Source: Myxococcota bacterium (GTDB taxonomy: Bacteria > Myxococcota_A > UBA9160 > SMWR01). Taken from it: 64,000 bases of DNA. This document shows, piece by piece, positions 55,925 to 64,000 of this stretch (positions are counted from its first letter, which is position 1; each line of letters opens with the position of its first letter). The translations under genes were made by a program, and so were the position numbers. The DNA lies in NCBI GenBank assembly GCA_022447545.1, contig JAKVBI010000009.1, forward strand, positions 2,588 to 66,587. Direction: 5' to 3'. Below the pieces are notes generated by a model, which did no database searches, was not told the origin of the DNA, and saw only the letters and a list, made by a program, of their open reading frames with translations.

Positions 55925-57316
55925 TCAGGTGGCCTCCGGGGTTTCGAATGGCTGCATGGGGTTGTGGCGCACCATGCTCGAGCCCGGGGGGCCCATCAGC
56001 ATCCGATAGCGCTGGAGGCGTCGGTGCAGGAGCTGAATGAGCTCCGTGTCGTTCGCCCCGCCATCCTCGAAGACGAATCTCTCGAGGGCGGTGTCCCCCT
56101 CCTGCCAGTTGGCGGGCCGCCTCCCCAGGAGTTCACCGAGGTCCTCCAGATTGGCTTGTTCCACGACGCCCCCGATCTCATCGCATCGTTGAAGGTGACG
56201 CGCCAGGCGAAAGGCGATTCGAATCTCGTGCTGGGTGAAGGAGTCACCTGCCTGGAGGTTTCGCAGGGAGCGACCCAGATGGGAATGGGCGACGTGTCCC
56301 GACGAAGGTGGACCGGTGACCTCGATTTCTTCCACGGGCTCGAGTTCGAGCCCGAGCATTTCGGCGAGGACTTCGAGTGCGAAGAGATTGGTCTCGCTGC
56401 ACCACTGCATGTTGGTCATGAAGTCTGCACCTGGAGGCGGATCGGCCAGGGCGGTGTGGTAGGCGAGTTGATCGCACAGGGCCATGGCCATGAGGTGGTG
56501 CTGTAGGGCACGGAGGTCGAGCCGAAGCCCTGAAACTTTTTCGTAGTGTGCGTAGATTCTCCGAAAATCACCATATCCCAGAATTGTGTCTCTCATCCGA
56601 AAGGTCGCGAGGTCCATGACCGGGTCGCCGATGTGACCGTTCTCGAGATCCATCAGGGCGGAAATCCTGCCATTCTGGTGGTGGAACTGTCCCGAGTCCC
56701 AAACGATGGGAGTCTCGCGCCCCCGGCTGTCGAGGGGGTTGCGTTTCAACCAGCCGAGGCAGAACTCGAGAAAGGGATCGGGCTGGACCTTGCGATCCCG
56801 GTAGGCCTTTTCGTAAGTCTCCATTCCGATCGTTGCAGCCTTATCGGGATGTTCCGCCCGGAGGATGCCGGCGCGCTCGAAAGTTTCGAGGGGCAGGGCG
56901 TGCACGCGTGCCAGGACTTCCATGTAGTCGTCCATTACGGCGTCGAGTTCTGCCTTGCCCACGCCCTCGAAGTTGTTGCTTCCGGGGATTCGGTCCATCA
57001 CGTAGGCGCGTGGCGCGTCGATCCATCCGTAAACGTGGGCCACGGGGATGCCGCACTCCTCCAGGCATTTTTGGAAACGCATCTCGTGATCGAGGGAGAA
57101 ACCGAAGTAGGTGTCCTCCCGCTCACCCCGTACGCACAGCGAAAGGGTTTCTCCATCGCGTTCGAGGTCTGCGAACCACACCGGGCGCCAGCGCGGCTGT
57201 CGCCAGATCTCGGTGACGCTTCCGCCGACGTTCGATTCGAGCCAGTCGACGACGGCACGGGTCTTGTCGTCGACGCGTTGCTCTCCCCAGCGGACTTCAT
57301 GTGTGTCGGTGTCCAT
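55925..57316 (-). CDS. Phosphotransferase-fold (APH/kinase-like) protein with altered catalytic loop
   Basis: A 463-residue aminoglycoside-phosphotransferase-like protein, as found in many CoA-ester catabolic clusters. The N-lobe shows SLCVRGEREDTYFGFSLDHEMRF-type strands (about 55-80). The catalytic loop, normally HGDFxxxN, reads VWDSGQFHHQNGRI: the Asp and Asn are kept but His-Gly is replaced by Val-Trp. The metal Asp is in ALMDLENGHIGDPVMDLA. A C-terminal helical part follows. Activity is uncertain. ATG 57316. Confidence 0.72.
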   Translation of the reverse strand: MDTDTHEVRWGEQRVDDKTRAVVDWLESNVGGSVTEIWRQPRWRPVWFADLERDGETLSLCVRGEREDTYFGFSLDHEMRFQKCLEECGIPVAHVYGWIDAPRAYVMDRIPGSNNFEGVGKAELDAVMDDYMEVLARVHALPLETFERAGILRAEHPDKAATIGMETYEKAYRDRKVQPDPFLEFCLGWLKRNPLDSRGRETPIVWDSGQFHHQNGRISALMDLENGHIGDPVMDLATFRMRDTILGYGDFRRIYAHYEKVSGLRLDLRALQHHLMAMALCDQLAYHTALADPPPGADFMTNMQWCSETNLFALEVLAEMLGLELEPVEEIEVTGPPSSGHVAHSHLGRSLRNLQAGDSFTQHEIRIAFRLARHLQRCDEIGGVVEQANLEDLGELLGRRPANWQEGDTALERFVFEDGGANDTELIQLLHRRLQRYRMLMGPPGSSMVRHNPMQPFETPEAT

Positions 57317-57448
57317 GCCCTCTCCCTGCGATGATTGGATGATACAACGCCGAGTTGGTGCCAGAGTGCCCGGAGGGTCCGCGGAAACTGGAGGCGTTTG
57401 GATTCAATCGGATGGAACCAATGAGGTGTTCCCCGCTTCTTGGGAGCA

Positions 57449-58642
57449 CTACTCGATGGCCCCGGCCTCGCGCAGGCGCGACCGCTGGTCGGGGTCGATC
57501 CCCAACTCGTCCAGGACTTCGTCGGTGTGCTGGCCGCGGTCGGGCGCCGCCCGGCGGATCTCGATGGGCTCCTCGCCGAATTGGACAGGGCTAGACGCCA
57601 GCCGCGCGGTGGGATGGGTGGGGTGTCGCGGCAGGTATCCGTTGGCTTCGGTCTGCGGATCTGCCAGCACCTCCTGGGGGTTCGCGTACTTCGAATAGAT
57701 GCAGCCGCCATCGCGGAGGCGCTGCTCCCAGTGCGCGAGAGGTTTGGCGGCGATGTTCTTGCGGAAGCGCTCGCGAATGGCCGCGATGTTTTCGGCCCGG
57801 CTGGCTTCGTCCGGGTGGGCGGTCACGAGATCCTCGGCCTCGAGGGCTTCGCATCCCACCTGCCAGTATTTTTCTGTGGCGAGCATGGAGAGCATCAGAA
57901 CGCGTCCGTCCGAGGTGAGGTAGCTGCCCACCAGGGGAACGGTGGAAGCACCGCTACCCCCCTTGGGCGGATCGCCGCCGAGGACCGAGGCGGCCACGAG
58001 GTCGGGCGCCAGGGTCCAGATACCGCCAGCCATGAGCGCCACGTCTACGACAATTCCCCTACCACTGCGCTCGCGGTGGAACAGCGCAGCGCCGATTCCG
58101 CCGGCGAGGAACATGCCCGAGGGGACGTCTCCCATGCCCGGTCGCTGGCCTGCGATGTGGTCGCCAGACAGCATGTGCCCCACGCCCGCGCGTGACCAGA
58201 ACGAGACGGAGTCGAAGCCGCCGGATTCAGCGTCGGGTCCACGAGCGCCTTGGCCGTGCCCGCGCGCGTAGACGAGGCGTGGGTTCAGTGCGAACAGGTC
58301 GTCGGGTTCGATCGCCAGCTTGCGCCGAACCTGGGGCAACTGGTTGGTGATGAAGACGTCCGAGGCTCGAACCAGGGCGTCGAAGACGGGGCGAGCCTCG
58401 GGGTTCTTCAGGTCGAGACAGACGTTGCGCTTGTTTCGGTTCATCTGTTCCACCAGAAACTGGAAATCGTCGCCGGTGTCGACCACGAGGCCCTGGGGTT
58501 GGACATCGCGCAGGGCATCGCCCTGGGGGCGTTCGATCTTCACCACGTCTGCCCCCCAGTCTCCGAGTACGGATGCGGCAGAGGGGACGAAGCCGTGCTC
58601 GGCGACTTCGAGAACGCGGATCCCTTCGAGAACGGCGACCAT
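57449..58642 (-). CDS. CaiB/BaiF family CoA-transferase
   Basis: A 397-residue class III CoA-transferase. It starts VLEGIRVLEVAEHGFVPSAASVLGDWGADVVKIERP, the family hallmark, followed by LDLKNPEARPVFDALV, SVSFWSRAGVGHML and the catalytic aspartate in GMGDVPSGMFLAGGIGAALFHR. It would move CoA from one acid to another, activating a substrate for the neighbouring enzymes. ATG 58642. It is the first gene of the leftward group and is divergent from yjbQ. Confidence 0.9.
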   Translation of the reverse strand: MVAVLEGIRVLEVAEHGFVPSAASVLGDWGADVVKIERPQGDALRDVQPQGLVVDTGDDFQFLVEQMNRNKRNVCLDLKNPEARPVFDALVRASDVFITNQLPQVRRKLAIEPDDLFALNPRLVYARGHGQGARGPDAESGGFDSVSFWSRAGVGHMLSGDHIAGQRPGMGDVPSGMFLAGGIGAALFHRERSGRGIVVDVALMAGGIWTLAPDLVAASVLGGDPPKGGSGASTVPLVGSYLTSDGRVLMLSMLATEKYWQVGCEALEAEDLVTAHPDEASRAENIAAIRERFRKNIAAKPLAHWEQRLRDGGCIYSKYANPQEVLADPQTEANGYLPRHPTHPTARLASSPVQFGEEPIEIRRAAPDRGQHTDEVLDELGIDPDQRSRLREAGAIE

Positions 58643-58813
58643 GTTGCCTCCTTGAGGACGTGATGGAACTGCACCATCGATCTACGACAAGGATACGGGA
58701 AACCACCGGCCTTCTGGCAGAATGTGGTTGCGTTGGAGTGAGTCGAAACGCCATCTTGAATTCGATGCTTGATTCCGGCCGTGACGACTGGGGAGTGGGC
58801 GGGCGCTGACAAG

Positions 58814-59239
58814 ATGCCGCAGGCCGTCGAGCGCTTTGAGATCCGCACCCGGGGCAAGGGGCTGGTGGAGGTGTCCGACGAGGTGCAGCGCATTGTGGAC
58901 GCGAGCGGTGTTCACGAGGGCCTGTGCACGGTGTTCGTGCAGCACACCTCGGCGAGCCTCGTGATCCAGGAGAATGCCGACCCCGCCGTTCTGCGGGATC
59001 TCGAGCACTGGATGTCCGAGACCGCGTCGGAGAGTCGGCAATGGGAACACGCCGACGAGGGGCCCGATGACATGCCGGCTCACGCGCGTTCAGCGATTAC
59101 GCGTACCTCAGAGGCGATTCCAGTGGTGGGCGGGAGACTCGCCCTGGGCACCTGGCAGGGGATCTACCTCTGGGAGCACCGTAGCCGTGGCTACACGCGG
59201 CGTCTGGTCGTTCACGTCAGTGGTGAACGCTCCCGGTAG
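58814..59239 (+). CDS. YjbQ/UPF0047 family protein
   Basis: A 141-residue member of the YjbQ family, which has weak thiamine-phosphate synthase activity. The pattern is FEIRTRGKGLVEVSDEVQRIV, CTVFVQHTSASLVIQENADP and ALGTWQGIYLWEHR, with conserved histidines at the trimer site. ATG 58814 puts the family start in place; a frame from 58769 adds 15 residues. Its last 28 bases overlap the convergent esterase gene. Confidence 0.88.
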   Translation: MPQAVERFEIRTRGKGLVEVSDEVQRIVDASGVHEGLCTVFVQHTSASLVIQENADPAVLRDLEHWMSETASESRQWEHADEGPDDMPAHARSAITRTSEAIPVVGGRLALGTWQGIYLWEHRSRGYTRRLVVHVSGERSR

Positions 59240-60444
59240 CGCTCGTGCTCGCGCTCGAGGAAGGCCGTGACGGCCCGTACGGCGTTCGCCGAGCGAACCG
59301 AGTGGAAGCAGTCGAAGGCGTGCTGGGCCCCTAGCATTTCGAGATATTCCACCGGGGCCTTGGACTCGGCGCGCAGTGCGCGTACGAATTCACGCGCTTC
59401 TTCGACGAACACCAGGGAGTCGTGGGTGCCCTGAATCATGAACATGGGGGGGGCGTCCGAGGAAACCCGAGCAATCGGTGACGCCGCTTCCCAGAGGTCG
59501 GGGTTCTCTTTCGGGCTGCATTTCAGCACCTGCTTCGAGAGAAACGTTTCCAGGTTCTGGGTGCCCCGGATTCCAGAGCGATCGCAGAAGTCGTAGACGC
59601 CGTAGAAGGGCACGGCTGCGCTGACGCGGGTGTCGGCCGACTCGAAGCCCGGCTGGAAGTCGGGGTCGTTCTGGGAGAGAGCGGCCAGGGCGGTGAGGTG
59701 TCCACCTGCCGAACCCCCCGTTACGCAGAGAAAGTTCGGATCGCCCCCGTACTCGCCGGCGTGTCGTCGAACCCAGTCGATGGCGCGCTTCACGTCCACG
59801 ATGTGGTCGGGGAAGGTGGCCTGGGGCGAGAGTCGGTAATTGATGGCGAAGCAGACCCAACCCCGGGCGGCCAGGTGCGCCATCAGGGGGCCGCCCTGCT
59901 CGCGCTTGTCCCCCATCACCCATGCACCGCCGTGGATCTGCACGAGCGTCGGTCGATCGCTGCCTGGTGAATCCGGCAGGACGATGTCGAGCAGATTGCG
60001 CGCCCCCTTGTCGCCTGGCAGAGGCTCGCCGTAGGCGAGGTTGCGGATGCGTCGAACGCCCGGACGCCGCATGCGGAAGGGCAGCCAAAATCCGTGACTG
60101 GGGCGGACGTCGTCTTCCAGCACGAGGTTGGCAGCCCGACCGAAGGCCAGGACTTCGTCGCGGCTGCCGAGCGCCCGCCGGTGGCCGGCCAGGAGCAGGC
60201 CCCAGGCCAGGAAGGAGAAGGCGAGCCCCCAAACACCTGCGGGCTCGGACAACGCACCGGCGCCGGCAAAGGCGAGGGTCACTACGGCACCCATGGCGGT
60301 GAGCTGGAGAGCCAACTCCCCCGCCGTCCAACCGACGAAGAAGTAGAGACTGCTCAGTGCACCCAGGCGGCGGGCCAGGAACCAGGTAGTGGCTGCCACG
60401 GCCAGACTCAAGAGGCTGCCAACGAGGTAGAGGTAGGCGCTCAT
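59212..60444 (-). CDS. Membrane-anchored alpha/beta hydrolase of the HSL/esterase type
   Basis: A 410-residue protein. The N-terminus has three or four hydrophobic segments (up to about residue 90), then a hormone-sensitive-lipase-type esterase: oxyanion motif QIHGGAWVMGDK, nucleophile in VTGGSAGGHL, acid in GTHDSLVF and histidine in GAQHAFD. It may act on acyl esters at the inner membrane. ATG 60444 is preferred over 60474. Its 3' end overlaps yjbQ tail to tail. Confidence 0.87.
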   Translation of the reverse strand: MSAYLYLVGSLLSLAVAATTWFLARRLGALSSLYFFVGWTAGELALQLTAMGAVVTLAFAGAGALSEPAGVWGLAFSFLAWGLLLAGHRRALGSRDEVLAFGRAANLVLEDDVRPSHGFWLPFRMRRPGVRRIRNLAYGEPLPGDKGARNLLDIVLPDSPGSDRPTLVQIHGGAWVMGDKREQGGPLMAHLAARGWVCFAINYRLSPQATFPDHIVDVKRAIDWVRRHAGEYGGDPNFLCVTGGSAGGHLTALAALSQNDPDFQPGFESADTRVSAAVPFYGVYDFCDRSGIRGTQNLETFLSKQVLKCSPKENPDLWEAASPIARVSSDAPPMFMIQGTHDSLVFVEEAREFVRALRAESKAPVEYLEMLGAQHAFDCFHSVRSANAVRAVTAFLEREHERYRERSPLT

Positions 60445-60596
60445 CGAGGGCCGATTATGCCCGATGTGGGCCAATTTTCAGGGCTTCCCTGGCAACGCAA
60501 CCCCTTGGGATCAAAAGAAAACCCAGGGCTCTCCTCAGTGCTCCCCGGTTTTTGCGGGGTATGCTGTGAAAAGGCCACGTTCTGTGGAGGTCCGGC

Positions 60597-61505
60597 GTGC
60601 CGCAAGCCCCGGCTCGATCACGCGTTCCGCCTCTCATGCGGATGAAACAACTCTCCGACCTGCCGCCGCCGCCTCGGGGAATGCGGGTGCTGTTGCCCAA
60701 CCGCGGTGAGTTGTTCGTGCGCGCCCGGCGCGGGCCGCGTCGGGCCCCTACCGTCGTGCTGTTGCACGGCTGGGGGGCCAGTGGAGGCCTCAACTGGTTC
60801 CAGGCCTTCGAGCCTCTGGGCCGCGATTTCCGAGTGCTGGCTCCAGATCTGCGGGGGCACGGTCGTGGGCCGCGTAGCCAGGACCCTTTTCGCCTGCGCG
60901 ACTGCGCGGACGACGTGGCCGCTCTGCTCGAAACTCTCGACGCGGGGCCGGCCATCGTGGTCGGCTACAGCATGGGGGGCTCGGTTGCCCAGCTGCTGTG
61001 GAGGTGTCACCGGGAGCGCGTGGCGGGGTTGGTTCTGGTGGCGACCTGCGAGCGTCCCGTGCGCAGTGCGCGCGCCGGTCGCTGGATGGAGGGGCTGATG
61101 GAGACTGCGGCCCTGGGCGGTCGATGGGCTGAAGGGTCGACCTGGCTGCCTCGTGCCTTGGCTCGCGGAGTCGTCGAGCGATGGCCAGCTTCCCGTGCCG
61201 GCGGCCTTTCGGAGTGGGCGCGCACTGAGATGGCTCGACACGATTGGCGTCACCTCCTCGAGGCTGGTGCTGAACTTGGCCGCTTTGATGCCACGCCCTG
61301 GCTGTCTTCCATCGACGTGCCCACCAGTGTGGTGGTCACCGAGCGAGACACGGCCATTCCGGCCCCACTTCAACACGGCATGGCCCGTCAGATCTCGGGT
61401 GCCACGGTCCACCCCATGGACGCCGGCCACCTGGCGTGTGTGCTGCCCGAGTTCGGGACCACCCTGGTTCAGGCGTGTGGGGACGTGGCCGGCCGACTGG
61501 GCTGA
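60597..61505 (+). CDS. Alpha/beta hydrolase
   Basis: A 302-residue soluble hydrolase. VVLLHGWGASGGLNWF gives the oxyanion region, GYSMGGSVAQ the nucleophile serine, ERDTAIP the acid and DAGHLACVLPEF the histidine. GTG 60597 is supported by TGGAGG at 60583-60588; an ATG at 60636 is also possible. It is divergent from the membrane esterase. No function beyond ester or related hydrolysis can be said. Confidence 0.85.
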   Translation: MPQAPARSRVPPLMRMKQLSDLPPPPRGMRVLLPNRGELFVRARRGPRRAPTVVLLHGWGASGGLNWFQAFEPLGRDFRVLAPDLRGHGRGPRSQDPFRLRDCADDVAALLETLDAGPAIVVGYSMGGSVAQLLWRCHRERVAGLVLVATCERPVRSARAGRWMEGLMETAALGGRWAEGSTWLPRALARGVVERWPASRAGGLSEWARTEMARHDWRHLLEAGAELGRFDATPWLSSIDVPTSVVVTERDTAIPAPLQHGMARQISGATVHPMDAGHLACVLPEFGTTLVQACGDVAGRLG

Positions 61506-61543
61506 AGGCCTGAACCCCCTCCCATTCAGAAGTTCGCCGGGTG

Positions 61544-61558
61544 GGAGCCTCGGGCTCC
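61544..61558 (+). terminator. Small hairpin after the alpha/beta hydrolase
   Basis: GGAGCC (61544-61549) and GGCTCC (61553-61558) pair around TCG, 38 bp after the stop. There is no T run. It may separate the gene from the regulated promoter downstream. Confidence 0.3.
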
Positions 61559-61658
61559 TGCTCTCTGGGCTCAGAGCTCCTGGGAGGCCGGGGCGATGGC
61601 GGAATTGGGGGCCATCTCGTGCCCTGGGCGCAGCTCAGCTTCGTCGGTTCGGATTCCC

Positions 61659-61721
61659 TTGACATGGGAATTTTACCCATATAGATTGCTCCAAATAAGT
61701 GGGAATATTTCCCACTTATTT
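61659..61721 (+). promoter_or_regulatory. Strong promoter with two matching palindromic operators
   Basis: TTGACA (61659-61664) and TAGATT (61682-61687) are 17 bp apart, the best promoter in the window. The spacer is filled by TGGGAATTTTACCCA (61665-61679). A second near-copy, TGGGAATATTTCCCA (61700-61714), is the core of a perfect 13-bp inverted repeat, AAATAAGTGGGAA-TAT-TTCCCACTTATTT (61693-61721). The two centres are 35 bp apart. The first site would block RNA polymerase; the second covers the expected start of transcription (about 61694) and would also form an RNA hairpin ending just before the AAGGAG ribosome binding site. The regulator is not adjacent and is unknown. Confidence 0.75.
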
Positions 61722-61735
61722 GAAAGGAGCTCATC

Positions 61736-62824
61736 ATGACGCGAATCGAAGGACTCGGACTCGTGGTGGCCCTGGCGATCCTCGCCTGGGCGCCTCCCAG
61801 CAGCGCGCAGTTTCCAGACACGGCCGCCTATCCACCGGCCGCCGAGGATCCCCGCGTTGACGGGGCCTTCTCGTCCCCGGCGGAATACAAGAACGCCAAC
61901 GTGGTTCGCGACGATCTCGACGTGGGCGATTTCTACAAGCAGCACCGCACCAACTGGACCGTCGGCGGGATCACCTACAAGGACACCATCACGTTCTTCG
62001 ACAACCATCACTTCACGGATCCGGCCTACACGCACCTGGATGACTACGACATGAACAGCTGGAAGTACGCTTGGGGGGGCATCGTGGTGGAGACCTGGGT
62101 TTTCCTCCCGGGCAACCATCCTGACCAGCATGACCACTATTGGATCGAGATGTCGGGAATCGGGACTGCCAATTATCCGGATGGCATCGATGACGATGGT
62201 GGCTTCCTGGTTCGCTTGAACGAGGATCCTTCCACCGATCGCTTCTGGCGACCGGGCGATCCCGAACCCGGAGAGGTCGGTTGGGATTTTGCGGACTACT
62301 ACGGGGTGTTTGCCCGGGGCGGATTCAATGCCTCGGCCTGGCGCAATGGGATCGCGAACCGCTACGTCGAGCAGGAAATCTACGAGTGGTCGATCACCAT
62401 GAACCAGGTGGCGGGCAACGGCGGCTCGGGCAGTTCCGATGGGGATGGCGGGATTCCCGGTGTGCCGCAGTTCAGTGGCGGCGGCGGCGGCGGTGAGGAG
62501 GAGGAGAATCCCATCGCGCCCGGCATCTGCGACCCGATCTGGGAACTGCGTACCCGCTACAAGGAGGTCAAGGACTGGAAGCCCTCCATGGGGGGCCACG
62601 GCACGCTCGGGGGCACCGGCTGGATTCCCATTGGAGACGAATGGGTCTTCATGGGCTGGGACGACTCCATGCACCCGGTTCCTCCCGAAAAGGAGATCGA
62701 GCCCATCGATGCCCTGAAGAAGGTCGAGGGTCTGAAGAGTGTCGGCCTGGGCGAGGTGACGGATTCGCAGGCCGTCGAGAGCAGCCAGCCCAGAAGGTCG
62801 AAATTGAGAATGAGAATCAAGTAG
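61736..62824 (+). CDS. Exported protein of unknown function, tightly regulated
   Basis: A 362-residue protein with a clear signal peptide (VVALAILAWAPPSSAQ, cleavage after Ala-Gln likely). The mature start DPRVDGAFSSPAEYKNANVV resembles CBM9/DOMON-like beta domains. The middle is rich in Asp, His, Trp and Tyr (FDNHHFTDPAYTHLDDYD, HPDQHDHYW), which could bind metal or sugar. A Gly/Ser linker and an acidic run come near residue 250, and the C-terminus is basic. I do not recognise the family. AAGGAG precedes ATG 61736. It stands alone under the promoter described above. Confidence 0.75.
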   Translation: MTRIEGLGLVVALAILAWAPPSSAQFPDTAAYPPAAEDPRVDGAFSSPAEYKNANVVRDDLDVGDFYKQHRTNWTVGGITYKDTITFFDNHHFTDPAYTHLDDYDMNSWKYAWGGIVVETWVFLPGNHPDQHDHYWIEMSGIGTANYPDGIDDDGGFLVRLNEDPSTDRFWRPGDPEPGEVGWDFADYYGVFARGGFNASAWRNGIANRYVEQEIYEWSITMNQVAGNGGSGSSDGDGGIPGVPQFSGGGGGGEEEENPIAPGICDPIWELRTRYKEVKDWKPSMGGHGTLGGTGWIPIGDEWVFMGWDDSMHPVPPEKEIEPIDALKKVEGLKSVGLGEVTDSQAVESSQPRRSKLRMRIK

Positions 62825-62831
62825 GAGATGG

Positions 62832-62943
62832 CTCGCACGCTTGCTCCCACGGTGCCTTTCCCATGCGATGCAACCGGCGGGATCGATCTGGGGCGACGCC
62901 AGATCAATCCCGCATGGAATTGTGGGGGAGCAAGCGGTGCGAG
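62832..62943. repeat. 112-nt imperfect inverted repeat between convergent genes
   Basis: A long stem can form from 62832 to 62943. Paired blocks from outside in are CTCGCAC/GTGCGAG, GCTTGCTCCC/GGGAGCAAGC, CCATGCG/CGCATGG and an inner CGGGATCGATCTGG against CCAGATCAATCCCG with one mismatch. Small bulges separate them. A T5 run lies 12 bases after it (62955-62959). It is likely a two-way terminator for the secreted-protein gene and the convergent gene, but it is longer than usual, and a small RNA or a MITE-like element is possible. Confidence 0.6.
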
Positions 62944-63009
62944 TCCTCGTTCTGTTTTTCTCCGGTGCCGCCTCTCCGGATCTCCGAGCCACGCCCAGTG
63001 CTCGAAAGG

Positions 63010-64000
63010 CTACTCCTCCTCGGAATCGCTGCAGGGCGTGTCACCGCGATAGCTGCCATCGACGCCCGGCAACTCGGGAACGACGCTGAGGCTCCAGACT
63101 TCGGTCTCGGCTCCGGTATTCGGATCGACTTTGCTCAGCGTGTAGGCACCGTCCAGAGCCGTGAGATCCACCGCTTCGATGACTTCGCCGCTGTCGGGAT
63201 CGACCTGCTCGCTCAGCCATTCACAGTTCGGGATGTAGGTGTCGGTGTCCAGATCGCTGTCGTCGAACAGTCCCTGATCTTCGATCCCCCAGTCGTAGGC
63301 GGCCGTGTAACCGGTGTATTCCCACTCGGGGGTGATCTGTGGATCCCAGCCCTCGGGATGCGTCGAAGTGACTTCGATGCAGAGTTCGTCCCTGTACAGG
63401 TCGAACTCGCAGCGGCTTCCGCTCATCTCGAATGGACCTTCGCTCGAGCTGCCCCCAGGCGGCCGGTAGTAGTAATTGCCGTCGAGGATCAGCGTCGCTG
63501 GAGCGAGGATCGCCCACTTGGGGCTCTGGGTCGTGAATTGTGTCGTCTCATCCAGCTGAACGAAGACGTTGTTGAAGATCAGACTCGGTTGTCCATAGGG
63601 CAGAGAGCGGGTCGTGCAGACGGCTCCGCTCGAGCAGACTCCGTCACCGGACCCTGCCGAGCTATCGCAATCGTCGTCTGCTTCACAAGAAACCGAAACG
63701 TCCTTTCCTCGGACGCAGATTCCGTTGCAGACGTCGTCTGGATCACTGGCTTCGATGTCACATGCGTGATCTCCACTCACATGGTGGAAACCGCCGCCAC
63801 TGCAATGATCCTGGTACTCCTGGCCGTGGAGCCCGACTCCCAGGATGTCACCATCCATGACCACGGTGTTGTTGTAGATGTAGCGAGCGTCTCCGTCGGC
63901 TTCCCAGCCCTCTCCATCGTGAAGGCCGAAGGCACGCATCGTCTGGGGGCCTTCGTCCCAACAGCTGGTTTCCCCCTCCGTATCACGGCAGTAGTACTTG
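63010..64000 (-). CDS. C-terminal part of a large exported, parallel beta-helix-like protein (runs off the window)
   Basis: About 330 codons of an open frame that continues past position 64000, so the start is missing. The segments YIYNNTVVMDGDILGVG and SLIFNNVFVQLDE look like turns of a right-handed beta-helix (pectate-lyase-like). A cysteine- and aspartate-rich insert (CEADDDCDSS, CSSGAVC) resembles disulfide-rich repeats of large extracellular proteins. The C-terminus is acidic (CSDSEEE). Probably secreted. A methionine at 63939 is internal, not the true start. Confidence 0.7.
   Translation of the reverse strand, partial: KYYCRDTEGETSCWDEGPQTMRAFGLHDGEGWEADGDARYIYNNTVVMDGDILGVGLHGQEYQDHCSGGGFHHVSGDHACDIEASDPDDVCNGICVRGKDVSVSCEADDDCDSSAGSGDGVCSSGAVCTTRSLPYGQPSLIFNNVFVQLDETTQFTTQSPKWAILAPATLILDGNYYYRPPGGSSSEGPFEMSGSRCEFDLYRDELCIEVTSTHPEGWDPQITPEWEYTGYTAAYDWGIEDQGLFDDSDLDTDTYIPNCEWLSEQVDPDSGEVIEAVDLTALDGAYTLSKVDPNTGAETEVWSLSVVPELPGVDGSYRGDTPCSDSEEE

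Noticed and set aside
60541-60596. Hairpin CCCCG-N7-CGGGG in the divergent esterase/hydrolase region as a riboswitch or terminator
   Set aside because: Too small, with no conserved structure and no T tract; may be chance in GC-rich DNA.

Overview
The window is a gene-dense stretch of a high-GC bacterial chromosome. GTG and TTG starts are common, and stop and start codons often overlap (GTGA, ATGA, TTGA). Gram-negative traits are GmhA (LPS heptose), lipoproteins with lipoboxes, a PpiD-type periplasmic foldase and a full MreBCD/PBP2/RodA elongasome. Together with HrcA, the order ccsA/hemX-hemA-hemC-cobA/hemD-hemB, and a late block of CaiB, amidohydrolase, luciferase-like and P450 genes, this fits a deltaproteobacterial-grade lineage (Myxococcota, Desulfobacterota or a relative). 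That placement is inference; there is no rRNA here to settle it. I saw no tRNA, rRNA, CRISPR array, insertion sequence or prophage.

Layout. 0-13.6 kb is proteostasis: an M16 protease facing away from hemW, then hrcA-grpE-dnaK-dnaJ, a TPR/periplasmic-binding lipoprotein and lon. 13.6-21.8 kb is thiL followed by a compact chemotaxis-type operon (receptor, CheW, CheY, CheA, CheX/CheC-like) that runs straight into larB-larC and an alpha/beta hydrolase. 22.0-24.7 kb holds a 71-residue histone-fold protein with its own strong ribosome binding site and terminator, then lexA, then two pterin-synthase homologues and folE. 24.7-32.4 kb is ppiD facing away from mreB-mreC-mreD-mrdA-rodA. 32.4-38.8 kb is mixed: a HAD phosphatase, thioredoxin, gmhA, a deoxyhypusine-synthase-like gene, an AtoE-type transporter, a cytochrome P450 and a divergent macro-domain protein. 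38.7-44.5 kb is haem synthesis from glutamyl-tRNA to uroporphyrinogen III. 44.5-61.5 kb is accessory metabolism: sugar-type transporter, nitronate monooxygenase, DUF3604 lipoprotein, GH20 hexosaminidase, a membrane SGNH hydrolase, a leftward CoA-transferase/kinase-like/amidohydrolase/luciferase-like run, YjbQ and two hydrolases. 61.6-64.0 kb holds a secreted protein of unknown function behind a strong promoter with two matching operators, a long hairpin, and the C-terminal part of a large secreted protein that runs off the window.

The most unusual items are the bacterial histone next to lexA, the paired operators near 61.66-61.72 kb, the 112-nt hairpin near 62.9 kb, the tandem pterin synthases of which one has lost its catalytic residues, and the deoxyhypusine-synthase-like gene coupled to gmhA. 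All calls come from reading the sequence; no database search was run.
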